Below, piece after piece: positions 8,308 through 16,555 of a stretch of 64,000 bases of DNA. The DNA lies in NCBI RefSeq assembly GCF_017163705.1, contig NZ_JAFIWB010000001.1, forward strand, positions 558,001 to 622,000, written 5' to 3'. The stretch comes from Xanthomonas bonasiae. GTDB taxonomy: Bacteria > Pseudomonadota > Gammaproteobacteria > Xanthomonadales > Xanthomonadaceae. The position numbers were made by a program, and so were the translations under genes. Within the stretch, counting starts at the first letter, position 1. Every line of letters begins with the position of its first letter. The notes beneath the pieces are model-generated. The model was not told where the DNA came from. It saw only the letters and a list, made by a program, of their open reading frames with translations, and did not search any database.

Positions 8308-10884
8308 ATGACCGACGCCGCGCCCCCCGTTTCCCCGCCCCCCTCCGCCGCTGGCTGGCGCCGTGCGCTGCCGGTGGTGTTCAGCCTGGCGATCCTGGCG
8401 CTGGCGCTGCGCGCGCTGGCCACCGAGTTCAGCACCCACGGCTACGCCGCGATCCGCCATGCCTTCAACCAGCTCAGCGTGGGCCAGATCGCGTTGACCC
8501 TGCTGCTGGGGCTGAGCAGCTACGCCTGCCTGATCGGCTTCGACGCGGTCGGCCTGCACCGCAGCGGGCGCAAGCTGCATCCGATGCGGATCGGCGTCAC
8601 CGCGTTCCTGGCGCACGCGGTCGGACAGACCCTGGGCTTCGCCGCGCTCACCGGCGGCGCGGTGCGCCTGCGCGGCTACGGCCGGGTCGGGCTGAGCCTG
8701 GCCGAGATCGGCCAGGTGGTGCTGATGAGCACGCTCGGCTTCGTGTTCGGCGCCTGGCTGCTGCTGGCATTGGCGCTGACCCTGGAACCGGCGTCGGCGT
8801 CGGCGGCGCTGGCGCTGCCGCTCGGCGCCTCGGCGGTGCGCGCGTTCGGCATCGCGCTGCTGGCCGGCTTCGGCCTGATGCTGCTGCTGGCCGGGCGCGA
8901 AGGCCGCACCCTGCGCTGGCGCACCCACGAACTGTGGCTGCCGGACCGGCGCACCGCGCTCGGCGTGACCGCGCTGAGCGTGGTCGAACTGGGCCTGGCC
9001 AGCGCCGCGTTCTACGTGCTGCTGCCGAACGAATCGGGCATCGAGTTCGTCGGCTTCGTCGGCCTGTACCTGGTCGCGGTGGTGGCCGGCCTGATGTCCA
9101 CCGTGCCGGCCGGCCTGGGCGTGTTCGAATGGAGCCTGCTCAAGCTGCTGCCCGGCGTGGCCCCGGCCGCGGTATTGGCGGCGGCGCTGATCTACCGCAT
9201 CACCTACTACGTGGTGCCGCTGCTGCTGTCGGTGCTGATGGCCGCGGTCTCGGGCCTGCGCCGGCCGCTGGCGGCCAGCGCCGGCGGGGTGCGCGTGGCC
9301 TGGGGCACGCTGCGCCCGTGGCTGCCGCAGATCATCGCGATGGCGGTGTTCGCGGTCGGCGCGGCGCTGGTCATCGACGGCACCCTGCCGACGCCGAAGC
9401 GGCGCCTGGGCATGGCGCCGCTGTCGATCGTGGAGACCTCGCACCTGCTGGCCAGCCTCGGCGGCGTGGTGCTGCTGCTGATCGGCCAGGGCCTGCAGCG
9501 GCGCAGCCATGCGGCCTGGGTGCTGGCGATCGGCATCTGCGTGCTGCTGCCGCTGCCGGCCTGGCTGCGCGGCGGCCACGCCTCGGTGGCGCTGTCCTCG
9601 CTGGTGGTGGCGGCCGGGCTGTGGGGCGCGCGGCGCGAGTTCTACCGCCAGGGCGCGCTGCTCGACGAGGCCTGGTCGTGGCCGTGGCTGCGCAATCTGG
9701 GGCTGGTGCTGATCGCCACGGTGTGGCTGCTGTTCTTCGTCTACAGCCACGTCGAATACCAGAACGAACTGTGGTGGCAGTTCGCCACCTCGGCCAATGC
9801 GCCGCGGGCGCTGCGCGCGGTGCTGCTGGTCAGCGTGGCGGTGGTGGTGTTCGGGCTGGCGCGGCTGCTGCACAGCACGCGTTCGCCGCTGCCGGCGGCC
9901 GACGCGGCGCAGCTGGACGCGCTGGCGCCGGTGCTGGCCGCGGCCACCGACACTCAGGCCTGCCTGGTGCTGACCGGCGACAAGGCGCTGCTGCCCGACG
10001 AAGGCGGCCAGGGTTTCGTGATGATGCAGCGCTACGGCGGCTCGCTGGTGGCGATGGGCGACCCGGTGGGGCCCACGGAGGTCGCGCGGGCGCTGATCTG
10101 GCGCTTCCGCGAGGAAGCCGACCGGATGGGCCTGCGCCCGGTGTTCTACCAGGTCGGCGAGCAGCACTGGCAGACCTACCTCGACCTGGGCCTGACCCTG
10201 GTCAAGCTCGGCGAGGAAGCGATGGTGTCGCTGGAAGACTTCCACCTGGAAGGCCGCGACCGCGCCGACCTGCGCCAGGCCTGGAACCGCGGCAAGCGCA
10301 GCGGGCTGAGCTTCCGCATCGTGCCGCTGGAGGAGATCGACGCGCTGATGCCGGTGCTGGCCGACGTCTCGCAGCAATGGCTGGAGGAAAAGGCCGGCGA
10401 AGAGAAGGGCTTCTCGCTGGGCAGCTTCGACCCGGCCTATCTGCGCCGCTTCCCGATCGCGGTGGTCGAGGCCGAGGGCAAGGTCGTGGCCTTCGCCAAC
10501 CTGTGGCAGGCGCCGGCCGGACACGAGCTGTCGGTGGACCTGATGCGGCACATCGCCGATGCGCCGAAGGGCACCATGGATTTCCTGTTCATCGAGCTGT
10601 TCCTGTGGGGCCGCGAACAGGGCTACAAGCGCTTCTCGCTGGGCATGGCGCCGCTGTCGGGCCTGGCCCAGCACCGCCTGGCCGGACGCTGGAACCGCTT
10701 CGGCAACCTGATCGTGCGCCATGGCGAGCGCTTCTACGGCTTCACCGGCCTGCGCCGCTTCAAGTCCAAGTTCGCGCCGGCCTGGCGCACCCGCTACCTG
10801 GCCGCGCCCGGCGGCATGCATCTGCCGGCGGCGCTGCTGGACGTGACGCGGCTGATTTCGCTGGATCCGCGTAAGCCCGATTGA
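8308..10884 (+). CDS. mprF: Bifunctional lysylphosphatidylglycerol synthase/flippase MprF
   Basis: Transfers lysine (or alanine) from aminoacyl-tRNA to phosphatidylglycerol and flips the cationic lipid outward, lowering sensitivity to cationic peptides. The 858-residue product has the family layout: a long N-terminal membrane domain (UPF0104-type flippase, about residues 1-500) and a C-terminal soluble DUF2156/GNAT-like synthase domain from about 545, with blocks such as GDKALLPDEGGQGFVMMQRYG, the GDPVGP loop and FKSKFAPAWRTRYLA at the end. The ATG at 8308 was chosen because the frame upstream is low-complexity. It is convergent with an acvB homologue, a family whose Agrobacterium member hydrolyses lysyl-PG. 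Strong assignment. Confidence 0.93.
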   Translation: MTDAAPPVSPPPSAAGWRRALPVVFSLAILALALRALATEFSTHGYAAIRHAFNQLSVGQIALTLLLGLSSYACLIGFDAVGLHRSGRKLHPMRIGVTAFLAHAVGQTLGFAALTGGAVRLRGYGRVGLSLAEIGQVVLMSTLGFVFGAWLLLALALTLEPASASAALALPLGASAVRAFGIALLAGFGLMLLLAGREGRTLRWRTHELWLPDRRTALGVTALSVVELGLASAAFYVLLPNESGIEFVGFVGLYLVAVVAGLMSTVPAGLGVFEWSLLKLLPGVAPAAVLAAALIYRITYYVVPLLLSVLMAAVSGLRRPLAASAGGVRVAWGTLRPWLPQIIAMAVFAVGAALVIDGTLPTPKRRLGMAPLSIVETSHLLASLGGVVLLLIGQGLQRRSHAAWVLAIGICVLLPLPAWLRGGHASVALSSLVVAAGLWGARREFYRQGALLDEAWSWPWLRNLGLVLIATVWLLFFVYSHVEYQNELWWQFATSANAPRALRAVLLVSVAVVVFGLARLLHSTRSPLPAADAAQLDALAPVLAAATDTQACLVLTGDKALLPDEGGQGFVMMQRYGGSLVAMGDPVGPTEVARALIWRFREEADRMGLRPVFYQVGEQHWQTYLDLGLTLVKLGEEAMVSLEDFHLEGRDRADLRQAWNRGKRSGLSFRIVPLEEIDALMPVLADVSQQWLEEKAGEEKGFSLGSFDPAYLRRFPIAVVEAEGKVVAFANLWQAPAGHELSVDLMRHIADAPKGTMDFLFIELFLWGREQGYKRFSLGMAPLSGLAQHRLAGRWNRFGNLIVRHGERFYGFTGLRRFKSKFAPAWRTRYLAAPGGMHLPAALLDVTRLISLDPRKPD

Positions 10885-10887
10885 CGG

Positions 10888-11089
10888 CCGGGATTGGGGA
10901 TTCGGGATTGGGGATTGGTAGCCAATCGACTGCGGACGCAGGGATTCGGAGACCTTGGATGGCGTCTCCGCGGCAACTGCCGGGTTGTGGGAGGGGCTTC
11001 AGCCCCGACGCTTTAGCGGCAGTGCGTCGGGGCTGAAGCCCCACAAATGCCGCTCTTGCGAATCCCAAATCCCCAATCCCCAATCCCGG
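10888..11089. repeat. MITE-like repeat element with paired 31-nt inverted arms (copy B)
   Basis: Left arm 10888-10918 and right arm 11059-11089 are each 31 nt of GGGATTGGGGATTCG-type units in opposite orientation. Like copy A, it occupies the entire gap between convergent genes: three bases after the mprF stop and three bases before the acvB stop. Its core contains a separate large hairpin (10993-11042). Confidence 0.82.
10993..11042. repeat. REP-like hairpin nested in element B
   Basis: A 19-nt core (10993-11011) is perfectly repeated in inverted form at 11024-11042 with a 12-nt loop; each arm contains the self-complementary GGGGCTTCAGCCCC. Flanking bases extend the stem with a small bulge. 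GGCTTCAGCC-type repeats are known REP elements in Xanthomonadaceae and Pseudomonas. It could act as a bidirectional terminator for mprF and acvB. Confidence 0.8.
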
Positions 11090-11092
11090 CCT

Positions 11093-12544
11093 TCAATCGA
11101 TGCGCTGCAGGATCTGCTTGGCCAGTTCCGCGTAATCGCCCTTGAAGTGATGGTCGCCCGGCAGCTTCACCTGTTGCGCGCCGCCGTGCGGCAGGTCCGG
11201 GCACAGCGTGTCGTCGTCGTCTTCGCCGTAGATGCACAGGGTCTGCGCGCCCGGCATCTTCGCCACTTCCGGGGCGATCGGCAGGCCGTCGTCGCCGGAG
11301 CTGATCCAGTTGGAGACGTGGAATTCGTAGTCGGCGGTCTTGCCCAGCGACAGCAGCGCGGTGGCCTGCACCTGCTCGCGCATCGCCGGCGGCAGTTGGT
11401 TGTAGGCCGCCGGCAGCACGTCGGCGCCCTGCGAGAAGCCGATCAGCACCACGCGTCCGCGCTGCCACAGGTGGCTGTAGTGGCGGTAGATGCGATCCAG
11501 GTCGGTGGCGAAGCCCTGCGGGGTGCGCTCGCTCCAGAAATAGCGCAGCGAATCCACGCCGACCACCGGGATGCCGGCCTGGGCCAGCGCGCCGGCGACC
11601 TGCTGGTCGAGCCCGGCCCAGCCGCCGTCGCCGGAAACGAAGATCGCGAACACCTGGTCGTTGGCGTTGCCGGTGGCTGCTGCGCCTGCCGCGGCCGGCG
11701 CAGCGACTGCAGGCACCTCGACCACCGGCAGCCCGGCCAGGTCGACCGGCGTCGGCGGCAGGCTGACCCCGCGCTGCGCGCCCAGCGAACGCACCGCCGC
11801 GCGCAGTCCGGGCAGCGGATCGCCGCTGGCGCTGCGGCGGAACTGCCGCGCCTGCGGCACCTTCTGCAAGAACGCATCGCTCTGCTGGGTGCAGCGGCGC
11901 TTGCCCGGCGCATCGATCGCCGCCAGCCACGGCAGCGGCAGCGTCGCCGGCTGCAGCGCGCGCGCCGGCGCGGTGATGCCGGCGCCGCAGATCTGGTCGT
12001 CCAGCACCTGCACCGGACAGAAATCCTCGGTGACCAGGCCGGCCAGCAGGTGCTTGGGCGCCTGCGCCGCGACCGCATAGGCCAGCGCGGCGCCGTCGCC
12101 ATCGCCGACCAACAGGGGCAGGCGGTAGGTCGGCACATGGTAGTAGGCTTGCACGTAGCGCGAGAAGTTCTCCACGTCGCCGGCGGAGAAGCCGCAGGTG
12201 CCGGGGATCTTGGCCAGCACCGCCTGCAGGTGCGCGCCATCGATCACCACCACCATCGCGCCGTCGTCGCGCAGCGCCTCGATCTGGCGCATGCGCGCCG
12301 CCTCGCCGTGCTTGCCGCCGGCGAACCACAGCACCACGCGCTGCGCCTCGCCGTGCGGCAGCAGCACCGGGACCTGTTCGAAGCGGCCGTGGCTGAGTTT
12401 CTCCGGGACCGCAGCCGGTGTCGCCGCTGGCGCGGCTGGCGCTGGCGCCGCTGCCGTCGTCGCAGGCGCCGCCGAGGCGGCAACCGCGGCGGCCAGGCCG
12501 GCCAACGCACATCCCCACATCCATCCGCCACGCATTCGCATCAT
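11093..12544 (-). CDS. acvB: AcvB/VirJ family periplasmic serine hydrolase
   Basis: A 483-residue exported protein of the AcvB/VirJ family; in Agrobacterium, AcvB is a lysyl-phosphatidylglycerol hydrolase needed for virulence. An N-terminal membrane/signal segment (about 8-27) is followed by an Ala/Pro-rich linker, a degenerate first VirJ domain (about 50-220) and a complete second one (about 295-483). In the second domain are the SGDGGWAG loop (304-311), the nucleophile in IGFSQGAD (Ser371) and a DHH near 464-466 that can supply the catalytic His. The ATG at 12544 has an upstream AGGA. Its stop faces mprF across a repeat element, so the likely maker and breaker of the same lipid are adjacent. 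Substrate is inferred. Confidence 0.86.
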   Translation of the reverse strand: MMRMRGGWMWGCALAGLAAAVAASAAPATTAAAPAPAAPAATPAAVPEKLSHGRFEQVPVLLPHGEAQRVVLWFAGGKHGEAARMRQIEALRDDGAMVVVIDGAHLQAVLAKIPGTCGFSAGDVENFSRYVQAYYHVPTYRLPLLVGDGDGAALAYAVAAQAPKHLLAGLVTEDFCPVQVLDDQICGAGITAPARALQPATLPLPWLAAIDAPGKRRCTQQSDAFLQKVPQARQFRRSASGDPLPGLRAAVRSLGAQRGVSLPPTPVDLAGLPVVEVPAVAAPAAAGAAATGNANDQVFAIFVSGDGGWAGLDQQVAGALAQAGIPVVGVDSLRYFWSERTPQGFATDLDRIYRHYSHLWQRGRVVLIGFSQGADVLPAAYNQLPPAMREQVQATALLSLGKTADYEFHVSNWISSGDDGLPIAPEVAKMPGAQTLCIYGEDDDDTLCPDLPHGGAQQVKLPGDHHFKGDYAELAKQILQRID

Positions 12545-12677
12545 CCGGCAATCCTGAAAAGGCGTGTAAAGATAATCCCGAACGGCGGCGGCGCGAAGCA
12601 CGGCGCGGGCGCCGGTTCATGCGGGGTACGCCGGGACGTTGCACGCGGGGCCGGCACGGCCGCCCGCAGGCGGGCGC

Positions 12678-12866
12678 TCACGCGCCCGGGTCGGCCTCGG
12701 GATGGCGCAGCCGCCACGCCGCCAGCGCCAGCCGATAGCGCGCCACTTCGTCGTTGTACAGGTCGTGGACGCACAGCGGGCAACCGCTGTTGCAGCAATC
12801 GCTGGGCAGCGGCGGCTGCGGCGCTTGCGGGCACGGATCGGCAGGGGCGGAATCGGGATCGGACAT
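12678..12866 (-). CDS. Small Cys-rich oxidoreductase-like-domain protein
   Basis: A 62-residue protein with the short signature of the oxidoreductase-like N-terminal family: PLPSDCCNSGCPLCVHDLYNDEVARY, four cysteines within eight residues followed by an acidic-aromatic helix. The cysteines may bind a metal or redox centre. The start is the ATG at 12866; the open frame upstream is not typical. In many proteobacteria a similar small protein stands alone or is the C-terminal part of larger proteins. Its partner and reaction are unknown. Confidence 0.75.
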   Translation of the reverse strand: MSDPDSAPADPCPQAPQPPLPSDCCNSGCPLCVHDLYNDEVARYRLALAAWRLRHPEADPGA

Positions 12867-12936
12867 CACGGTGCGCGGCGGGTGGCACGCCAGCGGCGTG
12901 AACAGGTGCGCATTGTAGAACGCCGGCGCGACCGGC

Positions 12937-13542
12937 TCAGCCGATCGCCTGGCGCAGGTTGGCGCGCGCCGCCGCGTCGTAGCGCGCATGGAACCAATCG
13001 CTGAGGAAGATGCGCGGCTGCGCCAGCACCGTCTTCAGGAACGCCCGGCGCTTGCGCCGATACAGCCAGCCCGGCACCACGCCGCGGTATTCCTCGGCGA
13101 TGGCGCGATCGTAGGCGGCGAACCCGGCGGGATCGGCGCCGAGAATGGCCATGTCGCAATCCAGGAACAGCGCCGCCTCGGCATCCACCGCAGCGGCGGA
13201 CAGTTGCCCATGGCGCGCCGTCAGCTCGATCAGCGCGGCGACGCGCGCCGCGTCCAGCCCGGCAGCCGGCAGCCACTGCGCGATCGCCGCCTGCGCCATG
13301 CGTGCCGACTGCGCCTCGTTGTCGCCACGCCCGGCCTGATACACCGCGTCGTGATAGAGCACGGCCAGATAGACCTCGCGCGGCTGCCGCCAGCCCAGGG
13401 CCGCGGCGACCTCGGCATAGTGGCCCAGCACCGCCTGCACATGGCCGAAGTGGTGATAGGCGCGCGGCGGCGTGGCATAGGCCGCCTGCAACTGCTCCCA
13501 TTGCGCGGCGGGCAGGGTCAGCGGCGGCGCCGGTTCGCTCAT
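12937..13542 (-). CDS. HD-superfamily hydrolase-like protein
   Basis: A 201-residue predicted metal-dependent phosphohydrolase. The metal-ligand pattern is seen as RAYHHFGHV (His cluster near residue 30) and VLYHDAVYQAG (His-Asp pair), with a later Asp in FLDCDMAILG, and a C-terminal FLKTVLAQPRIFLSDWFHARYD block shared by the family often called NMDAR2C-like or predicted HD phosphohydrolase. The start overlaps the stop of the upstream 2'-5' RNA ligase-like gene by four bases (13539-13542), so the pair is coupled. The substrate is unknown; a nucleotide is plausible. Confidence 0.8.
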   Translation of the reverse strand: MSEPAPPLTLPAAQWEQLQAAYATPPRAYHHFGHVQAVLGHYAEVAAALGWRQPREVYLAVLYHDAVYQAGRGDNEAQSARMAQAAIAQWLPAAGLDAARVAALIELTARHGQLSAAAVDAEAALFLDCDMAILGADPAGFAAYDRAIAEEYRGVVPGWLYRRKRRAFLKTVLAQPRIFLSDWFHARYDAAARANLRQAIG

Positions 13543-14180
13543 CGGATCGCCTCGCCGCCGGCAGACGCAGGCCCGGCCGCATCCGCCGACAGCGGCCAGG
13601 TCGCCTCGTGCACATAGCGTCCCTGCCCTTGCACGCTGCGGATCAGGCTCAGCGCGGCGACCGTGCAGCGCAGTTCCGGCACGGCTTGCGGCGGCACCGT
13701 CTGCTCGTCGTAGCTCAGGGTGATATGCGGGACATAGGCCGCGTCGGCGCGCGTGGCCACGCCCTGGCGGCCGAGTTGCCGCTGCAGCGCCTCGCGCAGC
13801 CGGCGCAGCGCGGGCGGCTCGGCGTCGCCAAGCAACACCAGCGGCCGCGTGCGCGCGCGGCCGCCGAAGCTGGCGACCCGATCGAAACACAGCTCGAACG
13901 GCGCCGCCGCCAGCGCCTGTCCGGCGGCATGCGCCTGCTGCAACAGCCGTGGCGGAATGCCGGCGTATTCGCCGAGGTAATGCAGGGTCAGATGCAGACG
14001 TTCCACCGGCAACGCGCGACCGCGCAGATCGTGCGCGGCACGCAGGCGCTCGCCAATCGCGAAGGCGCGCTGCGCGGTGGCCGGGTCCGGCAGCACGGCG
14101 AAGAACAGGCTCTCGCGCGGCGCGGGCGCAGCGAAGCCGAGCGAGAACTGCGCGTTTGCGGAAGAAGGATCGTGGGCCAT
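13539..14180 (-). CDS. thpR: RNA 2',3'-cyclic phosphodiesterase (2'-5' RNA ligase family, ThpR-like)
   Basis: A 213-residue member of the 2H phosphoesterase family, which opens 2',3'-cyclic phosphate ends of RNA (and in vitro joins 2'-5' tRNA halves). Both H-x-T-x signature motifs are present: HLTLHYLG near residue 62 and HITLSYDEQ near 152, spaced as expected for the two lobes. The N-terminus LFFAVLPDPATA is also typical. The start is the ATG at 14180. It is translationally coupled to the HD-type hydrolase downstream. Confidence 0.88.
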   Translation of the reverse strand: MAHDPSSANAQFSLGFAAPAPRESLFFAVLPDPATAQRAFAIGERLRAAHDLRGRALPVERLHLTLHYLGEYAGIPPRLLQQAHAAGQALAAAPFELCFDRVASFGGRARTRPLVLLGDAEPPALRRLREALQRQLGRQGVATRADAAYVPHITLSYDEQTVPPQAVPELRCTVAALSLIRSVQGQGRYVHEATWPLSADAAGPASAGGEAIR

Positions 14181-14280
14181 CGGCAGGGTGCGGACGCCGC
14201 GGGCGCTGCGGCGACGGGACAGGGACCGCCATGGTAGCAAGCGCGTTGCGCCCGGCGCGCGACCGCTCGCTGCGCAACGC

Positions 14281-14318
14281 AAAAGGCCGACCGGATGGAC
14301 TCCGGTCGGCCTTTGCGC
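14281..14318 (-). terminator. Rho-independent terminator of the DUF2383-family gene
   Basis: A perfect 14-bp stem (14282-14295 with 14301-14314) with a five-base loop. Read on the minus strand it ends in TTTT, directly downstream of the gene whose stop is at 14404. Confidence 0.87.
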
Positions 14319-14330
14319 CTTTCGGCATCG

Positions 14331-14362
14331 GCACGTTGCGATCCGCGCGGATCGCAACGTGC
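14331..14362. repeat. Perfect 32-bp palindrome
   Basis: Two 16-base arms (14331-14346 and 14347-14362) are exact reverse complements with no spacer. It lies between the gene ending at 14404 and its terminator. It could form a cruciform or an extra RNA hairpin. Confidence 0.92.
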
Positions 14363-14403
14363 GTTGCCGTCGATGAAGGCCAGGCGGGAGCCCGGCCTGC
14401 GGC

Positions 14404-14859
14404 TCAGGCCGCGTTCTTCATCGCCAGCTTGCGGTTGCGCATCACGTCGTGACAGGCACGCACTTCCGGCAGCAGCTTGGTGGCGGCATCGCGCGCGGCG
14501 ACCGGGGTATCGCTGTCGGCGATGGTCTCGTTGAACGCCTTCAACAGGCGATCCTCGGACTCTTCCAGCTCGGCCACGTAGCCGTACTTGGTGTCGCCCA
14601 GCGTCGCGCGCACCTTGCCATACATCTGCTGCATGCTGCCCACCAGCGTGCCGTGCTCGTCGGGCTTGCCGCCGACCGCCTGGACCACGGCGCTCAGGCT
14701 GCTGACGATGTCGGACTTGACCCCGGCAATGCGCAGGAACAGCGCGGACAGCTCGGTATCGCCGACCTTCTGCGCCGCTTCTTCGTAGAAATCCTTGCCG
14801 TCGCGGGAAATGGCGATCAGGTCGTTGAGGCTGTGGGTGGTCTTGCTCTGAATGCTCAT
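14404..14859 (-). CDS. PA2169/DUF2383 family four-helix-bundle stress protein
   Basis: A 151-residue all-helical protein of the PA2169/DUF2383 type, ferritin-like in fold. Features are the N-terminal LNDLIAISRDGKDFYEEAAQKV helix, the SLSAVVQAVGG turn and the C-terminal ACHDVMRNRKLAM helix. The ATG at 14859 follows AAGGAG at good spacing. Family members are often stress- or anaerobiosis-induced and are of unknown mechanism. It stands alone with its own terminator, and a 465-bp non-coding region separates it from the next gene. Confidence 0.82.
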   Translation of the reverse strand: MSIQSKTTHSLNDLIAISRDGKDFYEEAAQKVGDTELSALFLRIAGVKSDIVSSLSAVVQAVGGKPDEHGTLVGSMQQMYGKVRATLGDTKYGYVAELEESEDRLLKAFNETIADSDTPVAARDAATKLLPEVRACHDVMRNRKLAMKNAA

Positions 14860-15324
14860 GGATGGAACTCCTTCTGCAATGGGCCGGCGAACATCGCGCA
14901 ACGGGCACGTCGGGTCGTGTTCCCTGGATGTCGCTTGGCCGCGGGATGAAGAGTCTTGCCGCGTTGCGTCGTGGGAGAGATGCTGGACGCCGGGGCATAA
15001 AGTGCACGTGAGCCGAAACGGCTGCGTCCTCACGCGACGCTGGCAGGCATGAACGAACATTCATCACCAGCACGCGGCACTCACTGGCGATATTTTCGCC
15101 AGGCCGTGCATGCGCCCGGCACGGCACGCCGCGGCGGAGTTATCCACATGCTTGCCCCGCACTCATCCACAATCGCTGTGGATGAATACGCGGCGCCGGC
15201 CAGCCGGCAGACACGACATCGCTCGCGGCCGCGATGGCCGCATTCCCTGGCACGTGCGACGCGCCGGCAAAGGGCTATATTTGCCGAAAGACCCTCCCAT
15301 CCGGGATTCCCCACGAGGTGCGCC
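14860..15324. other. Divergent intergenic region, 465 bp, no gene
   Basis: Separates the minus-strand stress gene from the plus-strand transglutaminase/TPR gene and must hold both promoters. No convincing ORF or RNA gene is seen. It contains a DnaA-box-like cluster (15140-15185) and a relatively AT-rich stretch near 15272-15290 (GGCTATATTTGCCG). Confidence 0.6.
15140..15185. promoter_or_regulatory. Cluster of three DnaA-box-like 9-mers
   Basis: 15140-15148 reads TTATCCACA, an exact consensus DnaA box. 15163-15171 reads TCATCCACA and 15177-15185 is its exact inverted copy, separated by ATCGC. The last two together also form a 9-bp-stem hairpin. Confidence 0.55.
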
Positions 15325-16428
15325 ATGTTCGGCTGGACCGCATTCGCTCTGGTCGCCGCGACGGCGATCGCGCCGCCGCCCGCACCGCCGTCGCTGCCTG
15401 CCCCATCTGCGCCACTCGTCCCAGAAGAGATCATGCGCGTCCCGCCCGCGCTGCATGCGCTGGTGCAGCAGCGCATCGACCGCCACAGCCCGCCCGAGCA
15501 GCGCCTGCAGCAGTTGGTGCGGCTGGCCTTCGACGTGGACGGCCTGGATCTGCAGTACGACGCCAAGGCCACCAACAGCGTTGCCGAGAGCTATACGACG
15601 CGGCGCGTCAACTGCCTGTCCTTCACCCTGCTGTTCGTGGCCCTGGCGCGCGACGCCGGGGTGGACGCGCAGGTGCAGGAAGTCGGCCGCGTCCTGAGCT
15701 GGTACGAGGACGGCAACGCGCTGTACAACGCCGGCCACGTCAACGTCCTGGTGCGCATCGACGGCAGTCGCCGCAGCGTGGACCTTGACCGCAGCGTGCT
15801 GATGGACCGGCGCGGTCCGCAGCCGATTTCCGACCGCCGCGCACTGGCGCACTACTACAACAACCGCGGCGCCGAGCTGATGGCCAACGGCGACCTGCCC
15901 GCCGCGCAGCAGCACATGGAGATGGCGCTGCGGATGGATCGCGACTTCGCCGCCGCCTGGAACAACCTCGGCGTGCTGGCGCTGCGCCAGGGCGATCCGC
16001 AGACTGCCGCGAACAACTACGCGACCGCGCTGTCGATCGATCCCGGCCACGTGTCCGCGCTGTCCAACGCCGCCATCCTGTACCGGCACCTGGGCGACAG
16101 CCGGCACGAAGCGGCGATGCTGGCGCGGCTGCAACGGGTGCAGCTGACCGACCCGTTCCACCAGTACCTGCTCGGCAACGAGGCGGAACGGCGCCAGGAC
16201 TATGCCGCGGCGATCGGCTACTACCGGCATGCGCTGCGTCTGTACGACAACGCGCACCTGCTGTATTTCGCCCTGGCCCGCGTCTATCTGCTCAATGGCG
16301 ATCCGCGCCGCGCCAACTGGGCGTTGCAGCAAGCCGTGGAGCACGCCGACAAGACCGCGCAGCCGCGCTACCAGGCCAAGCTGGAGGCGTTGCGGCGGTT
16401 GACGCACAACACCCAGGCGCAGCGCTGA
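15325..16428 (+). CDS. Transglutaminase-like plus TPR protein
   Basis: A 367-residue protein with an N-terminal hydrophobic signal (FALVAATAIA), a transglutaminase-like domain at about 50-160 and three to four tetratricopeptide repeats at about 165-360. The possible Cys-His-Asp triad of the papain/transglutaminase fold is visible: Cys97 in RRVNCLSF, His138 in AGHVNVLV and Asp153 in RSVDLD. TPR signatures include AAWNNLGVLALRQGDPQTA and SALSNAAILYRHLGD. The ATG follows GAGG at 15315. It is likely periplasmic, with the TPRs binding a partner; the substrate of the transglutaminase-like domain is unknown. Confidence 0.8.
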   Translation: MFGWTAFALVAATAIAPPPAPPSLPAPSAPLVPEEIMRVPPALHALVQQRIDRHSPPEQRLQQLVRLAFDVDGLDLQYDAKATNSVAESYTTRRVNCLSFTLLFVALARDAGVDAQVQEVGRVLSWYEDGNALYNAGHVNVLVRIDGSRRSVDLDRSVLMDRRGPQPISDRRALAHYYNNRGAELMANGDLPAAQQHMEMALRMDRDFAAAWNNLGVLALRQGDPQTAANNYATALSIDPGHVSALSNAAILYRHLGDSRHEAAMLARLQRVQLTDPFHQYLLGNEAERRQDYAAAIGYYRHALRLYDNAHLLYFALARVYLLNGDPRRANWALQQAVEHADKTAQPRYQAKLEALRRLTHNTQAQR

Positions 16429-16555
16429 GCCGCAGCGGGCGAGCCGATCGGGCCGCGCGCGTGGCGTCGGCGTCGCGCATCCACGCAGCCACACCTACCA
16501 CAGCGCGCCGCCCCACCCGCCTGGCGCGATCGCACCAGGCCCTATGCCGCCCGGC

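Noticed and set aside
6840-11089. GGGATTGGGG repeats as a CRISPR array
   Set aside because: Units are short, unequal and arranged as inverted arm pairs without regular unique spacers, and no cas gene is present.
12240-12244. Alternative minus-strand frames over the acvB gene with Arg/Ala-rich products
   Set aside because: Shadows of acvB; the chosen frame carries a signal sequence and the Ser hydrolase motif.
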